From NCBI GenBank assembly GCA_021229015.1, contig CM037780.1, positions 64,209,354 through 64,273,353 on the forward strand: a DNA stretch of 64,000 nucleotides, read 5' to 3'. The translations under genes were made by a program, and so were the position numbers. The number at the start of each line of letters is the position of its first letter. Positions within the stretch are counted from its first letter, which is position 1. The stretch comes from Solen grandis. Lineage: Eukaryota > Mollusca > Bivalvia > Adapedonta > Solenidae. Of the stretch, positions 31,577 to 43,288 are shown one piece after another. Under the pieces are notes generated by a model, which was not told where the DNA came from, did not search any database, and worked only from the letters and a program-made list of their open reading frames with translations.

Positions 31577-33647
31577 ATTCAGCATTTATGATGCTCTAAA
31601 CCTTGTGACTGAAGATAGTAATGATACTGATTGTTTAAGTGAAAATCTAGAAACTGAAAACTGTCTTAATGCATCCAATAGTGATACTGAGCCCTTCAAA
31701 GAAGTACAGGAATCCGACCATAGTTTAGATGTATCTCATTCTCAAGAAAAGGATATTTCAAAAGGTATACCAGAATTACCGTTACATGACATATTGCCTG
31801 ATAGTGTATTACATGATGAACATAACGAAAACCTCATAATTGTAATAATAATAATAATTTTAAAAAACGGATAATAGGAAAACCAGAGTGTCAGTGACCA
31901 AGATAATGGTGCCTTTGAAGTGAAAAAAGGAATTCATCCGTGGCTACACAAACAGAAAAAATAGAGGAAGAAAACGAGTGAAAGATGAAAGTAATTGGCA
32001 AAAGAATATAAGGAAGAGAAAGTTTCAGTCCGGAGAACAGCATTTTAATTCTGTAGGTAACACAAGTAGGAAGCGTGAAGTGAAAACAAAGAAAGATTGC
32101 ATGGGAAAATGCAGATTCAAATGCAGCCATTATTTCTCAAATACTGATAGAAAAGTGATTTTTGATGAATTTTGGAAATCAGATAAACATGTATTTTATT
32201 CTACTACTACAGAGAGATCACAAATTGGAAGAATTTAAATTTTTTTCAGCAAAAGATCAAATTAAAACGAGGGTATGCAAAGAGTTTTATCTGACAACTC
32301 TTGAAAAACAGTGGCACTATGAAAATATTATTCCCAAAACAGAAAAACAGAGGAAGAACAAAATTTCAGAAGAAAGCTTGAATTTCATTAGACAGCATAT
32401 TAAATCATTTCCACGGATGCCTTCGCATTATTGTCGGCAAAAGACGCGAAGAGAATACCTTGAACCTGGTCTTTCAGTGGCTAAAATGTTTGAACTTTAT
32501 TCTGAAGAGTGTGAGAAAAAGGGTATTATTACACAGAAAAAAACATACATACAGTAAGGTGTTCAATCAAGAATTTAATATCGGTTTTTATGTTCCAAAA
32601 ACTGACAGATGCGATATATGTGAACTACAAAAAGGCATATCAAATGACAGTTTGAATTCGGAGACTCAGGAAAAATTTGAAAATCATCTTGCTGACAAAA
32701 CTGCCACATATTTAGAACGTGATCAGGATCGAGCATTATCACTAAATGAAAACCAGGCTATAGTTTGTTTTGATCTTCAAAATGTTATTCAGTGCCCGAG
32801 AGCAAATGTATCTAACTTTTTTTATAAGAGAAAGTTAAATGTATATAATTTAACAGGCCATTGCTCAAAAACTAAAGGTGCCTATAATGCTCTATGGAAT
32901 GAGACAACATCAGGTAGAGGAGCGAATGAGATAGCATCCGCCTTGTTGAGCATCCTATCGGCTATTAAACATGAGTTACCTAGTATTTCTATGTTTACAT
33001 TGTGGTCAGACTCCTGTACACCCCAGAACAGAAACTCTATAATGACATACGCCCTTAAAGTGTTTATGAAAGATAATCCTAGTATAACTGAAATAATTCA
33101 GAAGTTTTCCACTCCTGGTCACTCTTCCATCCAAGAGGTGGATAATATTCACAGCCATATTGAAAAGCGGTTACGTACATGTGAAGTGTATAGCCCTATA
33201 AGTTTAGTTCGAAACTTAAAAACTGTACGCTGGAAAAATCCAATGAAAATCATCCAGTTGCAAAAACATAATTTTTTTGATTTTCAGAAATCTATGTCAC
33301 AATTCAAGTTCAAGGAAATTCCCTATACCAAAGTTAAGTGTTTAAAATACATTAAAAACCAAGACTTTTTTGTTGAATATAAAAAATCATTTCAGGACGG
33401 TACTTTCAAGAAGGTGAACATAGGTAGAGTTATAACCAGAAATGGTCCAGCACAAGAATTAAGAAGACCTTGCTTACTTCGCAAGGAACCTGTTATTTCA
33501 CTAGATAAGGTGAAAGATATAAGAAGCATGTTGCAATATATTCCAGAAATTGAGCGTCAATATCTTAGGGTAGTTCTTAAAATGGGGAAAAGATCATCTA
33601 CTTCTTTCCATCAGTGTGAAACACTAAGCAAAAAGAGAAAAACGTAA
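31569..33647 (+). pseudogene. Transposase-like gene, broken by several frameshifts
   Basis: Four consecutive stretches in different frames read as one protein. They are an acidic N-part (31569-31874), a basic part with W..NIRKRKFQSGE and CMGKCRFKCSHYF (about 31936-32235), a middle part with VCKEFYLTTL and FPRMPSHYCR (about 32215-32540), and a 3' part to 33647. The 3' part has CDICE, FDLQNVIQCP, KLNVYNLTGHCSK, RGANEIASALL, WSDSCTPQNRNS and GHSSIQEVDNIHSHIE. The spaced D..D..E pattern around FDLQ, SDSCxxQNRN and QEVDxxHxxIE suggests a DDE-type catalytic core, and proteins of this pattern occur widely in animals as uncharacterised transposase-like genes. Frame changes fall at A or T runs. The C-terminal 360 or so residues are uninterrupted. 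The family name is left open. Confidence 0.7.
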
Positions 33648-34059
33648 GACAATCAATTTGTGAAAACCATCTTTGTGTATTGTCGTTTACCTGCGTGGGA
33701 TAATTGTTTAAATGTGGTAGAAATTTTTTTGATACCAGTGCAATTTTTTTGTTCAAGAGTTCATAAGTTCATGAGATTATATTTTGAATTGTTTGTTAAG
33801 AGTGATTTGTTTCAGAATATATTATGTCTTTATTCCTGGGTAATAACAAGCAGTTATTGTACATTATTGCAAAATTTTTTTTTGTGTGTATTTGTAAAAC
33901 TGATTTCTCAATGACTTAATTTTTAAAATTAATGATGTAGTATTTTCTAAAACTAGTATAAAACTAGTGTCGTCTTATAAGACAGAGTCATTTATGTGCA
34001 CATTTTGACATTATTTATATATATATATATATATAATATATATAGTATATGTAATTCTT

Positions 34060-34094
34060 ACATTATATACATATAAAACATATGTATATAATGT
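34060..34094. repeat. Palindrome in transposon 3' region
   Basis: The 15-bp arms ACATTATATACATAT and ATATGTATATAATGT surround an AAAAC loop in very AT-rich sequence with a (TA)n tract just before. Confidence 0.85.
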
Positions 34095-34256
34095 AAAAAT
34101 TACATACATATATATTGTAAGTAATTCTTACCACACAAGTTTTAGCAGGGATCCACCAGATAGAACATTCTATCACACGAAGTCATGTTTCATTAAGTCT
34201 TAAATGTTCTATCTTCGTAGGACATTCTGGAATTTATTTCAAATGTTAAATGTTCA

Positions 34257-34262
34257 AATAAA
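34257..34262 (+). terminator. Candidate polyadenylation signal of the transposon transcript
   Basis: AATAAA lies 610 bp after the transposase-like stop and inside the right terminal repeat. Confidence 0.4.
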
Positions 34263-34456
34263 AGTGTAACTTTCAAATTTTGAATTTCTGATTTCTTATA
34301 TAATACCCTTAATATATAGGTAAAAAATTGTATGCACCCTTTAATATATACAAAGAAAATATGTACCAAAAATGAACATTTTATGTTAAGTGATTATTGA
34401 GATCTAACATTTAAATTCTTGCAACTCGATTTTCTCAAAAAAAAGTTTTGTCCACT

Positions 34457-34482
34457 TAGAACATTATGGAATTCATGCGACG
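34457..34482 (-). repeat. Right terminal inverted repeat (26 bp)
   Basis: Exact reverse complement of 30295-30320, followed by ATTT as on the left side. Confidence 0.95.
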
Positions 34483-34486
34483 ATTT

Positions 34487-35208
34487 GTTTTCCATAGTTT
34501 TCAATCTTGTATGACATGGTGAGAAATACAAGTGAAAGAAAACCTCATAAACCTCACAGATAATACCTATTTATCTGCATAAATAATTCAGTAGAATTTA
34601 ATACTAAATGAGCTTCTTACCTTTTTATTCCTGATATTGTACAGAAATTTCATTTTACGCTTCAAAAAACTCATAAACATTTGTATATTGAAAGATAAAA
34701 AGACCCATATATAAAAATGTTCATTTCACATGTTTTTTCGAGGTAAATTCCTACAAATATAAAATGCTTGCAGTAGTTGATGTGATTTAGATTATCATTT
34801 GCCAGATTTATTATAATGAATTTGAAATAAAATTGATTTGCAACAACTGAGTTGAGAGTATTCAAAGAATCCGCTTAATATTGAGATTCTTTTGGGTTTG
34901 AGTTTTTCATAGACGTTGCAAATATCTGCTATGTTTGACTAGGTATAGTGGGAAAGTAATATACATGTACATGGCTGTCAGTGTTACACAATTGTGTTTC
35001 TAAAAACATGATTTGCATTGAATTTAAAAATTATAATTTTAACTTGAGCATAAAATTCCATGTTTTTTAATACTATTTTCGAGACTATGGGGCATATACT
35101 AATGTATCAATATGTTTTAAACATCTGCCACGTCCTTTTACATTTGAATTCTTTTGCGACCCCCAACCAGGTGCATTTTGGCAGGAACTGACACATGTAC
35201 ACCGTATA
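34487..35208. other. AT-rich intergenic sequence, nothing recognised
   Basis: No coding, RNA or repeat structure was seen between the transposon and the next SINE. Confidence 0.5.
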
Positions 35209-35219
35209 TCATTAGGACA

Positions 35220-35430
35220 TCACTCAGCCCCTCACCGCATGGGTTCGAATTCCGGCAGGGTCATTAGGATTTTCATGTGAGGAAGCCTTCCACCTGGCTT
35301 GCGGTAGGTCGGTGGTTCTACCCGGATGCCTCCGTGCATTCGTGGTCTTCCTCCACCTGTAATTAGCTGGACGTCGCTGTATGACTGAAATACTGTCGAA
35401 GCGACGGTAAACTCAAATAGTCAAGTCAAG
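35220..35430 (+). mobile_element. 5'-truncated tRNA-derived SINE (type 2) with target duplication
   Basis: It is flanked by an identical 11-bp TCATTAGGACA (35209-35219 and 35431-35441). It contains the B box GGGTTCGAATTCC, GATTTTCATGTGAGGAAGCC, TAATTAGCTGGACGTCGCTG and the tail CTGAAATACTGTCGAAGCGA..TCAAGTCAAG. The head with the A box, seen in the copy at 55171, is missing. Confidence 0.9.
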
Positions 35431-35441
35431 TCATTAGGACA

Positions 35442-37259
35442 GCAGGTGTGATAGGATAATGATACCAGTCATATCATTGTTTACTATGGAAACAACATGG
35501 GTTACTGTCGTAGATAATAAAACCACCAAATTAAATAGAGTTTACATGTAATACTAGGTTTGATGTGTCCATTCAGGACATTTATATTCGATTAACACAA
35601 TTTGATGCAAAATGACGAGTCTTTTTTTAGGAAATTTCTTATTACCATTATTTATTATTCATACATTTTTGCAGTATTAAAATCAATATGTACATCCCCT
35701 AGCCTCATTTGTATTTTTTTTTTTTTTTTTGTGAAGTGTAAAGATACATTAGATTTGCCTCCCTTCGACTTCTCAAACATACAGTAAGCACTGTTTGGTT
35801 GGAAAACCAAGAAACGTAACTCTTCCAATCATATTCATTATATCTTGAATTTTACATCTTATATCCTAAAGTCTGTGATATATCAGATCTTAACAGCTTG
35901 TCTGTAACCTGAGAGTTGATTATATTTTATATCATAGAATTCCTATTCACAGTTCATTTATATTACTAGAAATAAATAAAGACTTAGAGCATAAATGTTG
36001 ACCAATATGATGAATGTTGTTTAGTTAAAAATTTACATACAAAAATTGAGTACATTGTAGTCGTGTATGTAAAAGTCAAAGTAGTTAAACTATTGTGGAA
36101 ACGATAAGGATTATAATAACAGTTTAGCTAGTTTTTTTTAAGTTCAAACCAGTGATAGATCTTGGACTGAATTGTTAGTGTTAACAGTTATTCGCCGTGA
36201 ATGTTTCACAAACAAGGGAAGCACCGTGGATTATATATTTTACTTTCAGTGTAGCTGTGAGAAAACGACCTGAAAGGCTGTCTGTTTCCCTTTTGTGTGG
36301 CTTCAAAGCGTGAACAGCTGTACCCTATATTTCCCCTGACAGGTTTCTGTTTATGTCTGGTCAGGATAAGCCCGAGCTTTTGGCACACGTTACAGCCTCG
36401 TTTTCATCGAGATTGAGGGATCAAAATGGCAACGTCTGCAGCATTTTGTTTATAACTTTTAAGATCCTATATAATTTCTGTGGTTACTTTATGTGCTATA
36501 TGTGTGTATACACAATTATGATGAGACATATCCTGCGTTTTACATAGTAAATGATATACATACATATAAATTCATTTAATTTCGTATTTATATTTAAATA
36601 ATACTAACTGAAAAAAAAAAATCATGTTTTAATGAACATGCTTTATTAAGTCACACACACACAAAAAACCCACAAATATCACCAATAATTGTTTTCACGA
36701 TCGCTACACTATATACATGTTGTAGATCTATGCCGCAAAGCTACGACGCTTAAAATGCATTTAACATGTCTGGAACATTTGAAGTTTCTTTGTTCTTTTG
36801 AGAATTCTCGTAAATTTTCATTAAAGGGGAGAACATCACTGTTCTGCGTTAATGGTAATAGCTTGCCGTACGCGACACACATTAGGTTGTACCATCCGCC
36901 ATGATGGTACACACTGAAACATACCGTCTGGTAGCAAAAATCTATGAACCAATCAAATCGCGAGATTCACTGAGTAAACATTTTCATTGGCCAGGGCTCT
37001 ATCGACACATTGGCGCCTCTGAGCTTTGCGGCGTGAAATATTACAACGTACAAAGACTTCAGAACCTGTTCTGAAACGAACGGGTAATCTGATTTTATCT
37101 CAAGTCGTTTAAATAAATCAATTGAATGGCCAACGAGGTAGTTTTTATATTTAAACGGTGAACGAAGCAAGATAAATATTTAAGTTACAAGAGTATATGT
37201 TCTTCGTCCAGTTAACACGAACGTAGGGAATGGGTAATTAGTGTATGATGCTATCAATT

Positions 37260-37263
<4 letters not shown>
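35442..37263. other. Intergenic, partly CpG-containing, no gene confirmed
   Basis: Mostly AT-rich. The stretch 36690-37200 is richer in CG dinucleotides and has CCAAT-like motifs (AACCAATCAAATCGCG near 36947 and CATTGGCC near 36986), as in some promoters. No associated coding exon could be identified on either strand, so no promoter is called. Confidence 0.3.

Positions 37264-37321
<58 letters not shown>
37264..37321. repeat. (TA)n microsatellite
   Basis: About 29 TA units. The Tyr-Ile open frames on both strands are by-products. Confidence 0.97.
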
Positions 37322-37324
<3 letters not shown>

Positions 37325-37474
37325 TGCCTGTGGTACTGGTTTATCAAAATAGAACAGTTTAATGAATGTTCTTTTATAATACCAGTTATCATTTGCATCT
37401 TGAAATTTAACTCGAGACTTATCAAAATGGCAATAGTGCAACTATGGGTGTCCTACTTTTCTTTTGTTTTATTT

Positions 37475-37883
37475 GGTGGCAAATTTCTGCCAGCGACTTA
37501 TCCATTTAGCTGTGTCGAAACTTTTCTGAAAATTGTCACATATTCAGTTATTATCTGGCAAGTAGAAAATGTTCAAGTTATCCGCTTAGGTATCTTAACA
37601 GAACTAAACTGTCTGTTAGTGCCCACTACTGCCAAGCACATATTCACTTAACTGGTTATCATGCTTTTGTGCAAAAATGCTTGTTATCCACATAATTCAA
37701 CTAACTTGAAAAAGGGCGAATTATCTGAAGTGAATATGTGGCTGGCAGTAGTGGGCACTAACAGGCAGTTTTGTCATGTTAAGATACCTAGATGATAACA
37801 CGAAAGTTTTCTACTTGCCAGATATTAAATGAATATGTGACAATGTTTCGACATAGCTAAGTGGCTGGCAGAAATATGCCACC
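37475..37883. mobile_element. Foldback element (large imperfect inverted repeat)
   Basis: The left arm (37475-37649) and right arm (37728-37883) are inverted copies with small indels. Shared pieces include GGTGGCA.ATTTCTGCCAGC, ATTGTCACATATTCA, TATCTGGCAAGTAGAAAA, AGGTATCTTAACA, CTGT/CTGTTAGTGCCCACTAC and CACATATTCACTT. About 78 bp separates the arms. There is no ORF. The structure fits a foldback MITE or a transcribed hairpin. Confidence 0.8.
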
Positions 37884-38100
37884 ACAGTTTTAGGCTAAAA
37901 GTAATGTATTAATTTATCAACTTGTATGTATGTACATGTGTTCATCTGTCTTTCTACATGTGTATAGCTATTTACGTGACACATAACAATGTTTAAGTAA
38001 AAACATACAAATTACTCGCATCTGAATATTATAACCCCCAGCCATGCATATATATGGCATATGAATCACACAAAAAATGAATAAATAAGCATCTGTATGT

Positions 38101-38200
38101 NNNNNNNNNNNNNNNNNNNNNNNNNNNNNNNNNNNNNNNNNNNNNNNNNNNNNNNNNNNNNNNNNNNNNNNNNNNNNNNNNNNNNNNNNNNNNNNNNNNN
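38101..38200. other. Assembly gap (100 N)
   Basis: Exactly 100 Ns, the usual placeholder for a gap of unknown size. Confidence 1.
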
Positions 38201-38306
38201 GAATACTTGATGTCCTCGACAGATCGGTGAGTCGCGACCGAGATCCGAACACTCGAAGGTAGGCTAATGAGATACACTAACTACTTAGCCTCGGTGTATG
38301 AACCGC
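38201..38306 (-). mobile_element. tRNA-like head of a SINE, cut by the gap
   Basis: On the minus strand it reads GAGGCTAAGTAGTTAGTGTA (A-box-like), then GTGTTCGGATCTCGG (B-box-like), then TCGCGACTCACC, the same arrangement as the type 1 SINE heads. The body would run into the Ns. Confidence 0.55.
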
Positions 38307-38746
38307 CTCTGATGGTTACACCTGATAAGTCACTAGCCGGTGGTGCGAAACATCATCTTGTATAATGCTACATGAAGAGTATCAACAGGAACAAAACAAC
38401 GTGGAACATAAAACTTTTACTCTTGTTTCCATGGCTATAAAGCTGTATTAACAAATACTGGAAGTGATGTTTCCAAGCTCCGTCGTGATTTTTACTTCTC
38501 TTAAATGTCAAGGCGAGTCTTGGAAACAATAACTCAACATTTTATTATACGTACAGCCACCGGGTTGTTGTGATACAAACTTCCTAAAATTATCCATTTC
38601 ACAGACAAATCATAAGTAAAGGAAATATTCGGTTATTGAACAGCAAAGTTAATTGCACCGAAAATAACTAATAAAGTTCGGGCCATATTTTGTCTGTAGT
38701 GGTCAGTACGCCGGTGCTAGCTTGGAAGAACTCATATCGCTTTTAA

Positions 38747-38996
38747 TGTTGTGTTTGTTAGGATTAAACGTCCCACCGACAATATTTCAATCATTCGGGG
38801 TTTTCGTTACAAACAGACACATCATTCTGACATAGGTCCATTCCTGTCCTGAGGCAACCCTTACATGCTGAGTACAATGCAAGAGAAATATACATGTACC
38901 AATACCGTTTTACGTTATTTATAATACTATTGGGACCCTTGAATACCAGGTTACGAAATAGTTACCTTAACCACTCGGTCACCAAGACTGGTTCCG
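38747..38996 (-). mobile_element. tRNA-derived SINE, type 1-like subfamily
   Basis: The minus strand has TTGGTGACCGAGTGGTTAAG (A box), GGTATTCAAGGGTCCC (B-box-like), a body with GTAAGGGTTGCC and the tail ATGATTGAAATATTGTCGGT..GACGTTTAATCC..AACAAACAC. It shares the 3' tail theme of the other SINEs here. Confidence 0.65.
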
Positions 38997-40092
<1,096 letters not shown>

Positions 40093-40327
40093 GTAACGCT
40101 CTTGCTAGAATAAAAATCGTTGTGCCTTAACTTCACAATTACATCAGGAAATGGCAGTAACTTGCGTAGGTTCACTTTTCCCAGGAGACTTTGATATAAA
40201 ACCTCAAAATTTTCTCACATCTTAAAATGCAAATATCTCGCATCTAGCACCAGCTCACTCCATCAGCCAGTGCGGTGGAATAAGATTATACAGAGATTCC
40301 ATTAACCTTAATTACCAGCTAAGCATG

Positions 40328-40363
40328 TGACGTCATCAGCTTTAGAAACGAGATTCTCGTTTC
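40328..40363. promoter_or_regulatory. Candidate cis-regulatory cluster: CRE site plus palindrome
   Basis: TGACGTCA (40328-40335), the full CREB/ATF palindrome, is preceded by CATGTG and followed by a 19-bp perfect palindrome, GAAACGAGA-T-TCTCGTTTC (40345-40363). Nearby TTAATTACC at about 40311 is a homeodomain-type site. Motifs are seen; regulatory function is inference. Confidence 0.3.
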
Positions 40364-40439
40364 AGCATCCAAGCCACGCAGTTGCAACCTATTTAGAGTT
40401 TGCCTTGACAGACGTCACTGGGACATCACTCAGCAACAG

Positions 40440-40465
40440 CATGATGATGATGATGATGATGATGA
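40440..40465. repeat. (ATG)n microsatellite
   Basis: About nine ATG/GAT units. Confidence 0.95.
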
Positions 40466-40771
40466 CGATAAGATGCCAGAAATTAAGCTAGAAATTGGCA
40501 GACGGCACCACGGCTAGGAACAGGCGAATACGCTAAGTAAAATTCGATTTAAATACAAATGACAGCCGCATCTTCGCGAGCGTCACAAAAGTAATCTTTC
40601 GGAAAGAAAGCGTGATAACAAATGTTTTATTACAGAGTGTCGAGTATCAGTGAGGATATTATAGCTTGTTGCTGAGGACAGTCGTGAAAATGACCTTAAC
40701 AACTAGTATAGCCAGAATAGGAGGCGGCTGCTTACTATTCGCTACTCACAAATTGCGATGATTGCGATCTT

Positions 40772-40821
40772 CTTTTTTTTTCTTTTTTTTTCTTTCTTTT
40801 TTTTTTTTTTTCTTTTTTTTA
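40772..40821. repeat. Polypyrimidine (T with scattered C) tract
   Basis: About 50 bases of T interrupted only by single C. No nearby exon. Confidence 0.9.
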
Positions 40822-41239
40822 TGAAAATATAAAAGTACATTCAATATGTTATTCATCATTCAGAAAGCTGCATGAAATAATTATCTGCCTTCTTTTCCTT
40901 TCGTTTTTCTTTCTATCTCTTTCCTTTTTCTACAGTTCGGTGGATGTCAAAGAGTGCGGCTGGTTTTTCAAATATCTTAATTACGGCGGCTTCTTTCATC
41001 AGCCTTTCATGTGATTATACAATTAGCGTGTTTATTGATAAACAATACAGCACGTTATCTGTAGACGTTGGAGGGAGGCTCGCCATTAGATACTGATTAC
41101 TTTCTCTAGAGACGGTTTCAAAATGACTCTCTAATTTCCTGTCTGACTTTTACAAAATAACAAACACATACGGATCTAGGTTTGCTAACAGAGAAAAAAA
41201 GATAAAATTTGAGCAGACGGAGATGCCGTTGTTTATTTG

Positions 41240-41298
41240 GCTGCTGCTCTTGCTGTTGTTGTTGTTGCTGCTGCTGCTGCTGATGATGATGATGATGA
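41240..41298. repeat. (CTG/TTG)n-(ATG)n trinucleotide repeat
   Basis: CTGCTGCTCTTGCTGTTGTT passes into CTGCTGCTGC and then TGATGATGATGATG. It produces poly-Leu and poly-Gln open frames with no other protein features. Confidence 0.93.
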
Positions 41299-42697
41299 AA
41301 GAGGAGATAATATTCCCTTCGAGGGGAACATATTTTGCATTGCATATACGAAATGATTCACTTGTCAACCAAACGACTGTGGTGACAATTGCTGTCTTTC
41401 ATGACGCCTCATATTATTACCATCTCGACAGCAAATTGCCAAATACCGGCGAGGGAGGAACTCGAGAATTAGTGCTACCGTTGTCGGATGTGCTGCTTAT
41501 ATAGATATAAATATACATACGTGTATCAAGAGGGGGGTTGCAGCGAGGGTCTGGGTCCCTTGGAAAATCCAAAAAGAAGGAAGACCTCCCATCCCAACCC
41601 CACCCCTTGAAAAAGGGTAGAAATAAAAAAAAAGATCCCCCAAGTTGGCCACACATTCTCATAATATCCGAGACTCTGAGATGTGTGGCTGAATCAGTAA
41701 CATGAACAGAAACCATCACTTCTCAAAATATGAATATGTCAACCACTTGAGGTAGAGAAACAATACGTTTTCTTAGTATGCTTTCCAAAGTCCGGATCGA
41801 CACACTAGTGACGTCAGGTGACCCCAGACCTCTTTCCTTGCGGACATTGCATAATGGATCAATCCTCATGCTAGAATACGTAACTTGTCTAAGTCTATCT
41901 AAGACCAGGCGTGCATAAAAAAAATATTGCCGACATGTCGATAGATGAGTAAATGTTTTGACGCAACAGTCAATAACTCCTTCATCCCTCTCCGTTTGTC
42001 GTCTTTTTCATATTTTTTTTCTTTTTATTTCCTTCCATATTTCAGTTACTTTCCTTTAACTTTTTTTTTCAGAAGAAATAGAGAGAACAATATTTTCATA
42101 ACCAACAATTTACAATGACACCCTCGGGAATGCATAAAGCTATCAATTGTAAATATCGGTATTCTACAGAAGGATGGAAGTTATTGCAAAATAAACATCA
42201 TCTTGGAAATGAGAAGCACAAGTTTTAGGGGAATTAAGGATGATAAACATACATTATTGTCTACGATGTCTATCTGCTATAGCTGCCAATGTTTCTTCTC
42301 CAATATACTTGCTCAAGGGCTGCTCACTGAATTATGTGAAAGAGGTGCCAAAATAGTCATAGTTATAAGACATTACTTCAATAATTCTAATTACAGGATT
42401 CTGATATATATATATTACTTTTAGGAAACCAAAAGGCCTTTTTATGCTTCAAATTGTCTGCCGAAAAAATGAAATAACATATTCTATAGTGAACAAAGTT
42501 TAAAGAATTGATTAAAGTTAAAAACTTTATTTATTTTACATCGGTTACAAAACAAGTTTGTACAACTTATATTAATCACTCTCGATTGCTCTGATAGCAG
42601 CGTATGTGGTCATTACTGTGGGAGGAAACCGGAGAAAACCCACGTGCATGTACGGGCGACCACTGTACCCTCTCAAGTACGTGACCAGTATATTAAA
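41299..42697. other. Intergenic, one short repeat fragment
   Basis: No gene found. At 42618-42665, GTGGGAGGAAACCGGAGAAA and CATGTACGGGCGACCACTGT resemble a widely dispersed mollusc repeat. The minisatellite starts right after it. Confidence 0.4.
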
Positions 42698-43288
42698 TAC
42701 GCTTTAAACATATCACTGTATACTACATACGCTTTAAGCATATCACTGTATACTACATACGTTTTAAATATATCACGGCATACTACAAACGCTTTAAACA
42801 TATCACTGTATACTACATACGTTTTAAACATATCACGGCATACTACATACGCTTTAAACATATCACTGTATATACATACATTTTAAACATATCTCTGTAA
42901 GCTACATACGTTTTAAACATATCACGGCATACTACATACGCTTTAAACATATCACTGTATACTACATACGCTTTAAATATATCACTGTATACTACATACG
43001 TTTTAAACATATCACTGTATATTACAAACGTTTTAAACAATATCACTGTATACTACATACGTTTTAAACATATCACGGCATACTACATACGCTTTAAACA
43101 TATCACGGCATACTACATACGCTTTAAACATATCACTGTATACTACATACGTTTTAAACATATCACGGCATACTACATACGCTTTAAACATATCACTGTA
43201 TACTACATACGCTTTAAACATATCACGGCATACTACATACGCTTTAAACATATCACGGCATACTACATCGCTTTAAACACTCACTGTA
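42698..43288. repeat. 30-bp minisatellite, ~20 copies
   Basis: The unit is about TACGCTTTAAACATATCACT plus GTATACTACA. Two alternating variants occur (CACTGTATAC and CACGGCATAC; CGCTTT and CGTTTT). The 30-bp period keeps several frames open on both strands, giving repetitive 10-residue peptides that are not genes. Confidence 0.95.

Larger units (their letters stand above)
30291..34486. mobile_element. 4.2-kb DNA transposon carrying an F-box/LRR gene and a transposase-like gene
   Basis: Perfect 26-bp terminal inverted repeats (30295-30320 and 34457-34482, outermost CGTCGCATGAATTC) bound a 4188-bp element. Flanking ATTT at 30291-30294 and 34483-34486 is a possible 4-bp target duplication. A second inverted pair, AATTCCAGAATGT (30474-30486) and ACATTCTGGAATT (34222-34234), lies inside. 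Between them are an intact F-box/LRR gene and a frameshifted transposase-like gene on the same strand, plus AATAAA at 34257. The superfamily is not settled from sequence alone. Confidence 0.88.

Noticed and set aside
36690..37200. CpG-richer stretch with CCAAT-like motifs as a promoter
   Set aside because: No coding exon could be linked on either strand; left as an unassigned region.
37241..37651. Tyr-Ile repeat frame continuing into 136 codons
   Set aside because: It starts in a (TA)n microsatellite and runs into the foldback element; no protein family is evident.
41223..41504. Open frame starting with poly-Leu/poly-Met (and poly-Gln on the other strand)
   Set aside because: Created by the CTG/ATG trinucleotide repeat; no conserved sequence follows.
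42644..43251. Several open frames on both strands with a 10-residue repeat; also considered as a CRISPR-like array
   Set aside because: The array is a continuous 30-bp minisatellite without unique spacers, in an animal genome.
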